Source: Zoogloeaceae bacterium
GTDB taxonomy: Bacteria; Pseudomonadota; Gammaproteobacteria; Burkholderiales; Rhodocyclaceae
NCBI GenBank assembly: GCA_031267345.1
Contig: JAIRZG010000246.1
Span: forward strand, 1-16,071
Direction: 5' to 3'
DNA: 16,071 bases
The first letter of the stretch is position 1. Every line of letters starts with the position of its first letter. Below are positions 1 through 7,180 of this stretch, one piece after another. Below the pieces are notes generated by a model. It was given only the letters and a program-made list of their open reading frames with translations. It was not told where the DNA came from and ran no database searches. Position numbers and translations under genes: made by a program.

Positions 1-1067
1 TGGATGATCTGGACGCCATTCTTCCGGGACAGGACTTCGAGGCCCTTCATGATCGTCACCTGCCCGCCGCCGGCCACGGCGGTGGCGATGGCGGTGGAGA
101 GCGCCGATTCCGGACGTTCAACCAGGTATTCCCCAAAGGACTGATCCGGGGTCATCGCCCAGTCGTTCAGTTCCTGTAAGTGCGTGGCGACCTGCTCGCC
201 GCCCTGTTCCTTGATGAGGTACTCCAGCCCCTTCTTGACCGCGCCGCCGGGCTTCAAGAGCGAGAGCAGCGCGGGCAGGCCAATCATTTCAGTCCCGGCC
301 TCGATGAGGCCCTGCGAAGCGCCGAAGACGAGCGACGGCAGCACGCCCTTGCCTTTGTCCCGCGCATTTCCGTAGGATTGACCGCCTGTCATGATACCCA
401 TCCCGGCCAGCATCGGCGCGGCGGTTCCGCCGCTGGCGATGACGAGCGGCAGCATGGACAAAGAAACGCCCATCGATTGCAGCCCGGAATAGATCGCCGA
501 TTCCGCAAGGCTATCGGATTTCGGCATCATGGCGTCCGAAGCGGCTTCGGAACGCTGGCGAATTTTCGTCCAACCTTCCGCCGCCCGACGCAGGGGGTTC
601 TCCGGCAGGATTCGACCGGTCAAGGGATCGAGGAGCGGCGCGGCGGTCTCAGTGAGCCATTGCGCACCCCCCGCTGCGCCCTCGTTGAGCGCGTGAACGA
701 ACGAACCAAAGGCACTCGCCGCGTTCCCGGCGACCTTTATTGTTTTCTCGATGCCAGACAGGTTCTCCACGTCGTCGTGGGCGAGCTTGGCTTTTTCCAT
801 ATCGGCCAGTAGTGCGACCGTGGCTGGCGATGTCTTCGCCAGGGTGTCGAAGTCGATGGCGCCCACCGCGTCCTGGCGCTTCATTTCCTTGGGCAGGGCG
901 AGCACGGTATCTACCGGCACGCCGGTACGACGGGCGACGCGCCGCGCCTCGGCGTAGGCATCGGGGTGGGTATCGACCGCGACGGAAAACCCGATGCGGG
1001 CGTCCTGAGCCGCTTGGTGATCGGGGTTCAGTGTGGCGGCGACGGCATCGTCGAATTCGTTGTTCAT
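1..1067 (-). CDS. Large internal virion (ejection) protein, N-terminal part
   Basis: The frame is open from the ATG at 1067 through the left edge, giving 355 residues with no stop; the C-terminus lies outside the window. The ATG overlaps the TGA of the transglycosylase virion gene in an ATGA motif, so translation is probably coupled. Residues about 35-65 (PDAYAEARRVARRTGVPVDTV) resemble the N-terminal segment often seen in very large podovirus internal virion proteins. Residues about 190-275 are rich in Gly, Ala, Leu and Met and contain several hydrophobic stretches (for example MLPLVIASGGTAAPMLAGMG), as expected for a protein that enters or crosses a membrane during DNA ejection. A second Ala/Gly stretch lies at about 322-340. 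The role is inferred from position after a gp14-like and a transglycosylase virion protein; no enzymatic motif is visible in this part. A tape-measure-like or polyvalent protein is the alternative. Confidence 0.75.
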   Translation of the reverse strand, partial: MNNEFDDAVAATLNPDHQAAQDARIGFSVAVDTHPDAYAEARRVARRTGVPVDTVLALPKEMKRQDAVGAIDFDTLAKTSPATVALLADMEKAKLAHDDVENLSGIEKTIKVAGNAASAFGSFVHALNEGAAGGAQWLTETAAPLLDPLTGRILPENPLRRAAEGWTKIRQRSEAASDAMMPKSDSLAESAIYSGLQSMGVSLSMLPLVIASGGTAAPMLAGMGIMTGGQSYGNARDKGKGVLPSLVFGASQGLIEAGTEMIGLPALLSLLKPGGAVKKGLEYLIKEQGGEQVATHLQELNDWAMTPDQSFGEYLVERPESALSTAIATAVAGGGQVTIMKGLEVLSRKNGVQII

Positions 1068-3241
1068 TGGCGTGTGACCCGTAGGTTCCAGTAAGCATTC
1101 AGGATTTGCGCGTCAGTCGGGCTGTCGATGCCTTGGCGCTTGAATGCGGCCTCGATTTCTTTGCGTGTCGCTTTATCGATGTTGCCCGCCTCCTTCATGG
1201 AGAGCATCGGGCCGGACGAATCAGAGATGAGGCCGTGGAACGTGGCGTTTTTGACGAACAGTTCATCGAGATGCCGCGACACTTCGGCGTCGGTGAACTT
1301 CTTGCCGGCTTCCTGCTGTGCCGCAAGGAAGTATTGATCCACGAAGCGGCGAATGGCCCCGATGCGCGCGGCATCGTTGCCGCCGTCATCCTTCGGCGAA
1401 GGGTCGATTTTCAACATGCGCAGGCGCTCATCGAGCGATTGCTTGATGGACTGGGTGGGGAGATCGCCCGGCCCATTGCTGCCCATCGTGTTGCCGTTGC
1501 GTTTGGCGCGTTCCTGAGAGAAGTGCTTGAAGTCGGCTTCCGACAGTTCGCGTTTCAGTGCGAAAAACGCGTCTTCGCTCAATCTCGCCAATTCATCCGG
1601 GTGTTCGGTCAGCTTTTGATAAAGCCACGGGCTGGTGCTGTCGTCGCCCTTGCTGATTTTCTGCGCGAAGCTGATGATATTGTCGACTTCCCCAGGCGGC
1701 ACGGCGGAACGGATACTGTTCGGAAGATCGGTGTAGCGCCCACCGTTCTCGATGATGCCGCGCATGGCCGTTGCCACCGCTTCATCCTCGCGCTGCTTGA
1801 TCGCGTCGGTCTGTTCCTTGAATCTCCGTTCGATTTCTTGGTGCGCGAGCTTGTAGCGCGCCGGGTTGTTGGCGATGCGCGGATCGGCGCGCAGGGCTTC
1901 GGTGAGTTCCTGGAGCGTCGGGCGTTTCGGCTTCCCCTGTCCCGACTCGAATTTCGCCAGGTTCTTGATGACGTAATCCTGCGTTTCCTTGGGCAGGAAT
2001 TCGAGCCAGGGTGTTGCCTGAATGTTGGGATCGTTTTTCGCCAGCTTCGCCAGCTTTTCCGCTTTCTCGAGGGCCTTCACCAGGTTCCCCGGCCCGGCGT
2101 TGTACGCGGCCCACGCCTTGGCCGGATCGCCGCCGAAGTCCTGTAGCTGCTTGGCGAGATAGGCCCGGCCCAGCACGCGGTTGTATTCCGGATCGTTGCG
2201 ATAACGTTCCTCGTCCCACAGCAACCCGGCCAGCTTCGCCGCTTCGGGCGCGGTGTCCGGCATCACCTGCATGACGCCGATGGCCCCCGCCTTCGATGTC
2301 ACGACGGTTCCGTCCGCGTTGAAGTGCTTGTTCCCGGATTCCGACTGCGCGGTGATGGCTGCCACGCGGTCGAAGTCCGTGGGCGCGATGCGCGGCTGCG
2401 CCTGACTCATGACACTGTCAGCGGCAGAGAGGCTGTGCTGCGCGTCGGTAGCCTTGTTGATCTGTCCCCTGACCGCCAGAATATCCACCGCGTCCATCTG
2501 CTTCGCGTACCGTTCGAGATACGCATTGGCGTAATCGACGTTGCCGTTTTCGAGCGCGGCTTCCGCCCCCAGCCGGAGCGCCCCGCTGGTCTGTTTTCGC
2601 GCTTCCGCTTCCTGCCATTCGGCGGACTTCCCCATGAGTTTGGATTGCCGGTAGGTTTCCGCTTCGATTTTCTCGATGGATTCGTTTACCGCTTTCGGAT
2701 CGTTGTAGTTCAGCGCGATTCCTTTGCGCTCAGTGTCGATGATCCCGGTCGACTTCGACATCTCGTAGACGTTGAATTCTCCAAGCTCGTGCTGGAGCAA
2801 TTTTTCCTGGAACGATTCCAGGATTTTCGACGATTCTTTTGCGAAGGCTTCGCGCTGTGCATCGTTGCTCATGCCAGCCATGATTTCGTCGGAGCGCTTC
2901 TGCATCTTCCCCAGGTATTCCTCTGTCAGCGATTGCTTGTTCGGGCGATTGATCGCGTCGCTGCCCTGGAGTGTCTTGTAACCGGCATCCTTGCCGGGTG
3001 CATTGTTGTAGGTGAGGTCAAGCTCCCACTGTTTGAGTTGGTTCGTTCCGTCGTTGATCCTCAGCGTATTGGCGCGATGCGCGATGTCCTGCTCGATCTT
3101 GCCAATATCCGCGCCGAACTGCTGTATGCCCTGGCCCAACTGCTGCGATTGCCGGCTGGAAAAATCCTGGAATGCTGGCGCGGTCGCGCCGTGCGCCGGC
3201 AAGATGTTGGCATTCTTTTGGAAGGTGTCGGGAACATTCAT
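1064..3241 (-). CDS. Internal virion protein with lytic transglycosylase (SLT) domain
   Basis: This 725-residue protein probably cuts peptidoglycan so that phage DNA can cross the cell wall during ejection. An SLT (Slt70/goose-lysozyme-like) domain spans about residues 290-425. The putative catalytic Glu is E301 in QSESGN, followed by GAIGVMQVMPDTA, AYNAGPG and a PKETQDYV segment, all hallmarks of the family. The flanking regions are long, charged and mostly helical, as in virion-resident proteins rather than soluble lysins. The frame stays open to 3304, but the ATG at 3241 is preferred because it overlaps the TGA of the upstream gene (ATGA) and is followed by a typical structural-protein start (MNVPDTFQKN). 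Its place between a gp14-like protein and a large internal protein matches the ejection-protein cluster of podoviruses. In T7 the comparable domain is in gp16. Enzyme class is well supported; virion location is inferred. Confidence 0.88.
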   Translation of the reverse strand: MNVPDTFQKNANILPAHGATAPAFQDFSSRQSQQLGQGIQQFGADIGKIEQDIAHRANTLRINDGTNQLKQWELDLTYNNAPGKDAGYKTLQGSDAINRPNKQSLTEEYLGKMQKRSDEIMAGMSNDAQREAFAKESSKILESFQEKLLQHELGEFNVYEMSKSTGIIDTERKGIALNYNDPKAVNESIEKIEAETYRQSKLMGKSAEWQEAEARKQTSGALRLGAEAALENGNVDYANAYLERYAKQMDAVDILAVRGQINKATDAQHSLSAADSVMSQAQPRIAPTDFDRVAAITAQSESGNKHFNADGTVVTSKAGAIGVMQVMPDTAPEAAKLAGLLWDEERYRNDPEYNRVLGRAYLAKQLQDFGGDPAKAWAAYNAGPGNLVKALEKAEKLAKLAKNDPNIQATPWLEFLPKETQDYVIKNLAKFESGQGKPKRPTLQELTEALRADPRIANNPARYKLAHQEIERRFKEQTDAIKQREDEAVATAMRGIIENGGRYTDLPNSIRSAVPPGEVDNIISFAQKISKGDDSTSPWLYQKLTEHPDELARLSEDAFFALKRELSEADFKHFSQERAKRNGNTMGSNGPGDLPTQSIKQSLDERLRMLKIDPSPKDDGGNDAARIGAIRRFVDQYFLAAQQEAGKKFTDAEVSRHLDELFVKNATFHGLISDSSGPMLSMKEAGNIDKATRKEIEAAFKRQGIDSPTDAQILNAYWNLRVTRQ

Positions 3242-3795
3242 CTCGGTTGCTCGATATAGACCATCGGAGAGTTGGTTGGGGAAGTTTGTGAATACTGATA
3301 CCACGAAGCCGCCACCTGACCCGCGCCGCCGAGCAAGGTCGAGGCCATCGAGCTTCCCGGCGAGATGCCGGACGCGGAGGCCGAGGCCATGAGCGATTCG
3401 TTTTGCGCGTTGATCCCCTGCGACCGGATGCCGAATGCCTGCCGCATGGCGTTTGCCTTGATCGTGTTGAGGTCGATGTCCTTGAGCAACTCGGTCGACG
3501 CCTGGGTTTCCGCTGCGCTGCCCACGCCAAGGTCGATGCCGCGCGCGGCCATCGAGGCGCGCTGCCGACTTTTGAGGGCGCCGTACTGCAATCCCGTTTG
3601 CGCCGCCTCGACCTTCCCGGCGGAAAGCGCGGACTGCGCGGAGAGTTCGTAGAGGCGCGCATTCAGGGCGCTCATTTGCGCCTGGTAATTGAGCGACGAC
3701 TTTTGCGACTTCGCGCTGTAGTAGCTGCCGGCGGCAGAGGTCAGCAGGCCGGCGGTCTGCGTGACCGCCGAAATCAACGAAAAATCAAGCGCCAT
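3238..3795 (-). CDS. Small internal virion protein (T7 gp14-like position)
   Basis: The 185-residue product starts with a hydrophobic, Ala/Gly/Ser-rich segment (LISAVTQTAGLLTSAAGSYYS, residues about 6-26), followed by a helical Ala/Gln/Ser-rich body (about 27-150) and another Gly/Ser/Ala segment near residues 140-170. This layout and length resemble the small internal core proteins of podoviruses; T7 gp14 is of similar size and inserts into the outer membrane. The start is supported by a strong Shine-Dalgarno sequence, GGGAGG, seven bases upstream of the ATG. Only three bases separate it from the stop of the tail nozzle gene, and its TGA overlaps the next start. The call rests on composition and position; I see no catalytic motif. 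A minor tail or connector protein is possible. Confidence 0.65.
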   Translation of the reverse strand: MALDFSLISAVTQTAGLLTSAAGSYYSAKSQKSSLNYQAQMSALNARLYELSAQSALSAGKVEAAQTGLQYGALKSRQRASMAARGIDLGVGSAAETQASTELLKDIDLNTIKANAMRQAFGIRSQGINAQNESLMASASASGISPGSSMASTLLGGAGQVAASWYQYSQTSPTNSPMVYIEQPR

Positions 3796-3798
3796 GAA

Positions 3799-5862
3799 TC
3801 ATCCTCCCAAAGCGATTTCTGCCGTCAGGCTGACAATGGTCAGCGGCAGCGGGTCTTTTTGCCGGACGAACACCTGACCGCTGTCGGCCCACGAGGGGGT
3901 GAGCACCAGCGGGATTTCCTCGCTTTTGAGTCGGGGCGGCGATCCATAAGGCTCGTTCATCCGCTGCTTGGCCTCGACCAGGTGATCGGCGTCCGGCCCC
4001 GCGAAAATCCCCGATGATCGAAAAACTCTCAGCCAGACCTTGTTCACGGCCTTGAACCGCCCTTGGCCGAAACTGCCGTCCTTAAGCATCAAGGGCACGG
4101 GGAGGGTCTGCGCATCCGCCTCGATGGGCAGGCCGACGTGCACGATCCTGGCCGGATGCTCGAGCGTGATCTTGCCGCCCTCGACCACGCGCCTCGGATG
4201 CACCGCGCCGTCGGACAGGATGCTCACCGTCTTGCCTTCGAGGTGAGAGAGGCCGGAGAACGTCGTTGCCTCATCCCCGGAAGCGTAGGACAGGCCGCAA
4301 TCCACGAAGAAGGCGTCTGCCGGGTTGTCGAATTTGCGCGAGGCCATGCGCTCGACGAACCGTTTTTGCACGCCGCCGATCTCCCGTCGCACGACGACAT
4401 ACAGCACATCCTCGTCGCCCTCGGCGACCACCGCGCACGACTCGAAGGTGCCGTCGGTATCGTGCCAGTGCCACGCCCCGACCTGCTGCTCCGGGACGTA
4501 GGTCAGACCCAGGAGCTTGCCGGATCGCGTAACGAACCAGACAATCGGGTAGGGCGACTTGGCGAAGGCCATGTCTAAAATCTCGTCGCCGTCGAAAAGA
4601 TGCGGCGCACGAAGCGAAAGATCGGAAGAGATGAACCCGTTGGCCTGCCAGTTGTAGCCCAGTTCCCGGACGTGGTTCCCGCGTGATGCGGCGTAGATCA
4701 TGGTGTTGTTGGCGATGATCGGCTGCACGTTGGAAGCGCCGTTGTACGACTGCGGGCGAACGCTGATCGTCGTCGGCGTGATCGCGTCGGAGTTGAGCGA
4801 AGTCACACACCACTCCACGGCAGAGGTCAGAAGGACAAGCTGGGAGAGCGGCACGATGTGGCGGATGGTGTTGGCCTCGCGCGCGGCTACCCGGAAAGAG
4901 ATGCGGTCGTCATCCCGGATGGGCAACGAATAGCTCATATCGGACTCGGTACCGCTCTTCGTCATCCAGATTTGTTGCGGCCGGTTGATCGTCCCCGCGA
5001 AGCACCGGCGCTGCTCGAAGTAGGACACAGAGCCGGGATACTCGCCGGACTCGCCGAACACGGGATCGTAGATTGGCGGCGTATTGGAAGTATCGGGGTC
5101 GATGTCGTCGTCGACGATGGTCAGATTGCCGTCGCCCTCCTTCCACGATCCGATGTAGCCATACAGCCCTCCCTGCATCTTGTAGATGTTGTAGCGTGAG
5201 GCGCCATCGACCGCCAACCACGAGATGGTGACCGTGCCGCCGGTCTCGTAGAGGTTGCCCTTGATGCTCGCGGGCGGCGACGGCACCGACTCGCTTTTGC
5301 CGTCCTTGTCCAGCGCCGTGATGACGTAGGTGTAGGTGTATTTTTCCTCCCCGACTTTTGATAGCGTCGGCGCGGCGGGTGCCTCGACCGATGCCGCGAA
5401 GGTCAGCGTCAGGAGTTGCCAGTCGGTCGCCCCCAGGCGGCGCAGTTCGCGCGGCGGGTAGTTGGGATGCACCAGCGTCAATACGTCGGAGGACTGGACA
5501 TAGTGGATATCGAAGAGATCGGCCCATTCGTAGGGGTTGGCGATTTCGTAGGGTTCACCATCTCCGTCCAGCAGCGTTGCGCCTTGAGTGTGAAAGCGGA
5601 AATATCCCGCCCCCAACTCGATGATCATGGTTTGCATTGTCGAGTACGTGAAAGAGATCAGACGTACCCGATCATCGGAATCCTTGACCTCTCGAACCAA
5701 ACCAAGTCCTGGGCGGTTTTCGATTGGCCCTTGCGGCTTAACTATGAAATTGCGGCAGACGGCGAGGCCGCTTTGGTATTTCGCGTCGTCGAGGCGCCCG
5801 AACATCTCCGGTGAGACCTCCCCGCCTGAAAAGGAGCGTTGCAAGGTGCGTAAGTTGGGCAC
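3799..5862 (-). CDS. Tail nozzle / tail tubular protein B-like virion protein
   Basis: This protein of about 687 residues begins with the pattern RSFSGGEVSPEMFGR...YQSGL...NF, followed by PQGPIENRPG, which is typical of a widespread podovirus tail-tube family occupying the place of T7 gp12. A fibronectin-III-like beta segment lies at about residues 161-245 (APAAPTLSKVGEEKYTYTYVITALDKDGKS). The rest is rich in beta-strand sequence, as expected for a tube or nozzle. The start is not certain. An ATG at 5886 would overlap the adaptor gene by 19 bases and has no visible ribosome site. The GTG at 5862 has GAGG eight bases upstream, lies five bases after the adaptor stop, and gives the usual family N-terminus (M/V-PNLRTLQRSFSGGE), so I prefer it. 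It follows a gp11-like adaptor directly. Other names used for this family are virion stabilisation or structural protein. Confidence 0.78.
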   Translation of the reverse strand: MPNLRTLQRSFSGGEVSPEMFGRLDDAKYQSGLAVCRNFIVKPQGPIENRPGLGLVREVKDSDDRVRLISFTYSTMQTMIIELGAGYFRFHTQGATLLDGDGEPYEIANPYEWADLFDIHYVQSSDVLTLVHPNYPPRELRRLGATDWQLLTLTFAASVEAPAAPTLSKVGEEKYTYTYVITALDKDGKSESVPSPPASIKGNLYETGGTVTISWLAVDGASRYNIYKMQGGLYGYIGSWKEGDGNLTIVDDDIDPDTSNTPPIYDPVFGESGEYPGSVSYFEQRRCFAGTINRPQQIWMTKSGTESDMSYSLPIRDDDRISFRVAAREANTIRHIVPLSQLVLLTSAVEWCVTSLNSDAITPTTISVRPQSYNGASNVQPIIANNTMIYAASRGNHVRELGYNWQANGFISSDLSLRAPHLFDGDEILDMAFAKSPYPIVWFVTRSGKLLGLTYVPEQQVGAWHWHDTDGTFESCAVVAEGDEDVLYVVVRREIGGVQKRFVERMASRKFDNPADAFFVDCGLSYASGDEATTFSGLSHLEGKTVSILSDGAVHPRRVVEGGKITLEHPARIVHVGLPIEADAQTLPVPLMLKDGSFGQGRFKAVNKVWLRVFRSSGIFAGPDADHLVEAKQRMNEPYGSPPRLKSEEIPLVLTPSWADSGQVFVRQKDPLPLTIVSLTAEIALGG

Positions 5863-5867
5863 CGTCG

Positions 5868-6473
5868 TTACCTCGCTTTGATCCATGCCGGCACATGATC
5901 TTGCCGATCGTGCGGCTGATTGGCATCGGACACCTTGGCCTGTGAGATCGTGGCCTGCGCAAACTGGTAGCAGGACTGCCCCATCTTTGCGCCGGCGTCG
6001 CCCTTGATCAGCGGCCCGGCCAAATTGGACGCCAGCAGCCACGCCAACGCGTCGACGAAAAGCGGAGAGAACTTCGACGTGTCAGTTACGCGAGTCGTGT
6101 AATGGATCGAAGCCTTGTCCTGATTGGACAGGATGACGAGATCGCCTTTTGCCGACGTTTCGACCGCGTAATTGACGGACGCCGCGCCGGGCACCGCGCC
6201 GGGCGGCAGGACAGCGATGACGCGGATCATGTCGTTCGGGACGGCATAGACGATTCGCCACCCTGGATGGGAGAGATCGAGGCGCGCGATCGTCCCCCAT
6301 CGCGTGGAGAATTTCCAGTCATACGCTTCCAGCAACGAGTCCCGCGAGACAGGATAAAAGCGCGCGCAGTGTTCCGCCTGGACTGATCCTTCGGGCGGGT
6401 CGATGCTGGACACCGTTGCCGTATCGCCCAAACGCGAGAGGGCCAGATTGCAGATGTCGACGGCAGATGCCAT
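5868..6473 (-). CDS. Head-tail adaptor, tail tubular protein A-like (gp11-like)
   Basis: The 201-residue product opens with ICNLALSRLGDTATVSSIDPPEGSVQAEHCARFYPVSRDSLLEAYDW, the characteristic start of podovirus tail tubular protein A-type adaptors. The helical N-terminal half would dock under the portal ring; the C-terminal half contacts the nozzle. The length is normal for the family (about 190-210 residues). The ATG at 6473 has AGGA seven bases upstream, and that ribosome site begins directly after the T-run of the intrinsic terminator at 6485-6510. It is therefore the first gene read by transcripts that pass the terminator. The following nozzle gene starts five bases after its stop if the preferred GTG is used. 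A shifted ATG at 6478 opens another frame and is not used. Confidence 0.85.
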   Translation of the reverse strand: MASAVDICNLALSRLGDTATVSSIDPPEGSVQAEHCARFYPVSRDSLLEAYDWKFSTRWGTIARLDLSHPGWRIVYAVPNDMIRVIAVLPPGAVPGAASVNYAVETSAKGDLVILSNQDKASIHYTTRVTDTSKFSPLFVDALAWLLASNLAGPLIKGDAGAKMGQSCYQFAQATISQAKVSDANQPHDRQDHVPAWIKAR

Positions 6474-6484
6474 GTCATCGTCCT

Positions 6485-6510
6485 AAAAAAACGGGGGCGC
6501 GAGGCCCCCG
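6485..6510 (-). terminator. Rho-independent terminator at the capsid/tail gene boundary
   Basis: Read on the minus strand, a perfect 7-bp GC stem (CGGGGGC / GCCCCCG) with a 5-base CTCGC loop is followed at once by seven T residues. Stem arms are at 6504-6510 and 6492-6498, the loop at 6499-6503 and the T-run at 6485-6491. The element lies in the 56-base gap between the 60-residue protein gene and the adaptor gene. It should stop a fraction of late transcripts after the capsid genes; because the tail genes downstream are on the same strand with no obvious promoter in the gap, partial read-through is the likely mode. On the plus strand the same hairpin is not followed by a T-run, so the signal is directional. 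Confidence 0.88.
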
Positions 6511-6529
6511 AAAGTCGGGCAGGGAGGAA

Positions 6530-6712
6530 TCATTTATCCGATTTTGGCGGACGCCCTCGCTTGGCAGCCACCGGCTGATCCGGAGGTTTTTCGGGCACCG
6601 GCTGATCCGGAGAGCGAAACCACGACGCGCTGCTACCGTCTGGCACCGTAAAACGGTCTCCCAGACTGCGCAGCGTCCCGTGGAATCCTGGCTTGATGGC
6701 AATCACTTCCAT
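6530..6712 (-). CDS. Small conserved-type phage protein (60 residues), function unknown
   Basis: The protein begins MEVIAIKPGFHGTLRSLGDRFTVPDGSSASWF, a pattern I associate with short proteins encoded among capsid genes in several proteobacterial phages. The first half looks like a small beta domain. The second half is a Pro/Lys/Arg-rich tail containing a nine-residue unit present twice (PDQPVPEKP and PDQPVAAKR) and ending KRGRPPKSDK, a basic AT-hook-like core (RGRPP). The start is backed by GAGG six bases upstream. It sits between the cement protein gene and the terminator. No function can be assigned; an accessory head protein or a DNA-contacting factor are guesses from position and the basic tail. 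Confidence 0.7.
   Translation of the reverse strand: MEVIAIKPGFHGTLRSLGDRFTVPDGSSASWFRSPDQPVPEKPPDQPVAAKRGRPPKSDK
6569..6612. repeat. 17-bp direct repeat inside the 60-residue gene
   Basis: The 17-base sequence CACCGGCTGATCCGGAG occurs at 6569-6585 and again at 6596-6612, with a period of 27 bases. In the protein this gives the peptide PDQPV twice, nine residues apart. The exact period of nine codons suggests an in-frame tandem duplication in the linker or tail rather than an operator. Confidence 0.85.
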
Positions 6713-6731
6713 GATTCGCCTCGCTTTTGGC

Positions 6732-7154
6732 CTACGAAATGTTCGGGCTGTCGGGATACGGGGTATTTTGCGTGTAGCCCGTGACCAACTGCGCCGAGAA
6801 CTTCCCGGCGGTCAGCGGCCCCGCGGCGACGGTGTAATTGACCCGAACGTAGCGCCGCACCACGGGCGGCATCGGCAGCACCACCTGCGCGCCGAGCGTG
6901 AGGGCGGCCTTGGGAATGGCGCCCGTAGCGATGATGTCGGCGAAGGTGGCGTTGTCCGCCGAGTCCTGCACCGAGATGACGACGGTAGCCGCCCCCGAGG
7001 CGGTAGCAGCCTCGCCGACGGTAATCACCATCGAAAGACGACCGCCCACGCCAACATTGGGGTTGGCCTGCCCCAGGTCGATCACGTCCGTGGACGCCGC
7101 CGTCGCGGTCACGGCCTGCTTGTCGGATACCTGCAAGAATTTGTCGATGATCAT
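6732..7154 (-). CDS. Capsid cement (decoration) protein, Bbp16-like
   Basis: The 140-residue product (MIIDKFLQVSDKQAVTATAASTDVIDLGQANP...) matches the pattern of the Bbp16 family of Bordetella phage BPP-1, a beta-jelly-roll cement protein that locks the outer surface of the HK97-fold shell. Alternating beta-strand segments (LSMVITVGEAA, AATVVISVQDSADNATF, AQVVLPMPPVVRRYVRVNYTVAAGP) and length agree with this. It lies directly after the major capsid gene, with a 26-base gap carrying AAGGA seven bases before the ATG, so high expression alongside the capsid protein is expected. The family assignment is from memory of the sequence pattern; the cementing role is known for BPP-1 and inferred here. 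Confidence 0.8.
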   Translation of the reverse strand: MIIDKFLQVSDKQAVTATAASTDVIDLGQANPNVGVGGRLSMVITVGEAATASGAATVVISVQDSADNATFADIIATGAIPKAALTLGAQVVLPMPPVVRRYVRVNYTVAAGPLTAGKFSAQLVTGYTQNTPYPDSPNIS

Positions 7155-7180
7155 GGTTCGATCCTTTCCGGTTGGATGGG

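Noticed and set aside
649..1098. Minus-strand Arg-rich open frame of 149 codons
   Set aside because: Shifted frame of the large internal virion protein; the frame from ATG 1067 is open to the window edge, has normal composition and fits the ATGA overlap.
1106..2146. Long plus-strand open frame (346 codons) opposite the transglycosylase gene
   Set aside because: Antisense to a gene with clear domain motifs; composition is Arg/Phe/Leu/Val-rich as expected of a GC-rich mirror frame, with no recognisable domain.
2324..3259. Plus-strand open frame of 311 codons
   Set aside because: Also a mirror of the transglycosylase virion gene; no ribosome site or family pattern.
3239..3304. Longer start for the transglycosylase virion protein
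   Set aside because: The extra 21 residues overlap the preceding gene without a ribosome site; ATG 3241 fits the overlap rule.
5887..6042. N-terminal extension of the nozzle protein (52 more residues)
   Set aside because: Arg-rich sequence fully inside the adaptor gene, not like the family N-terminus.
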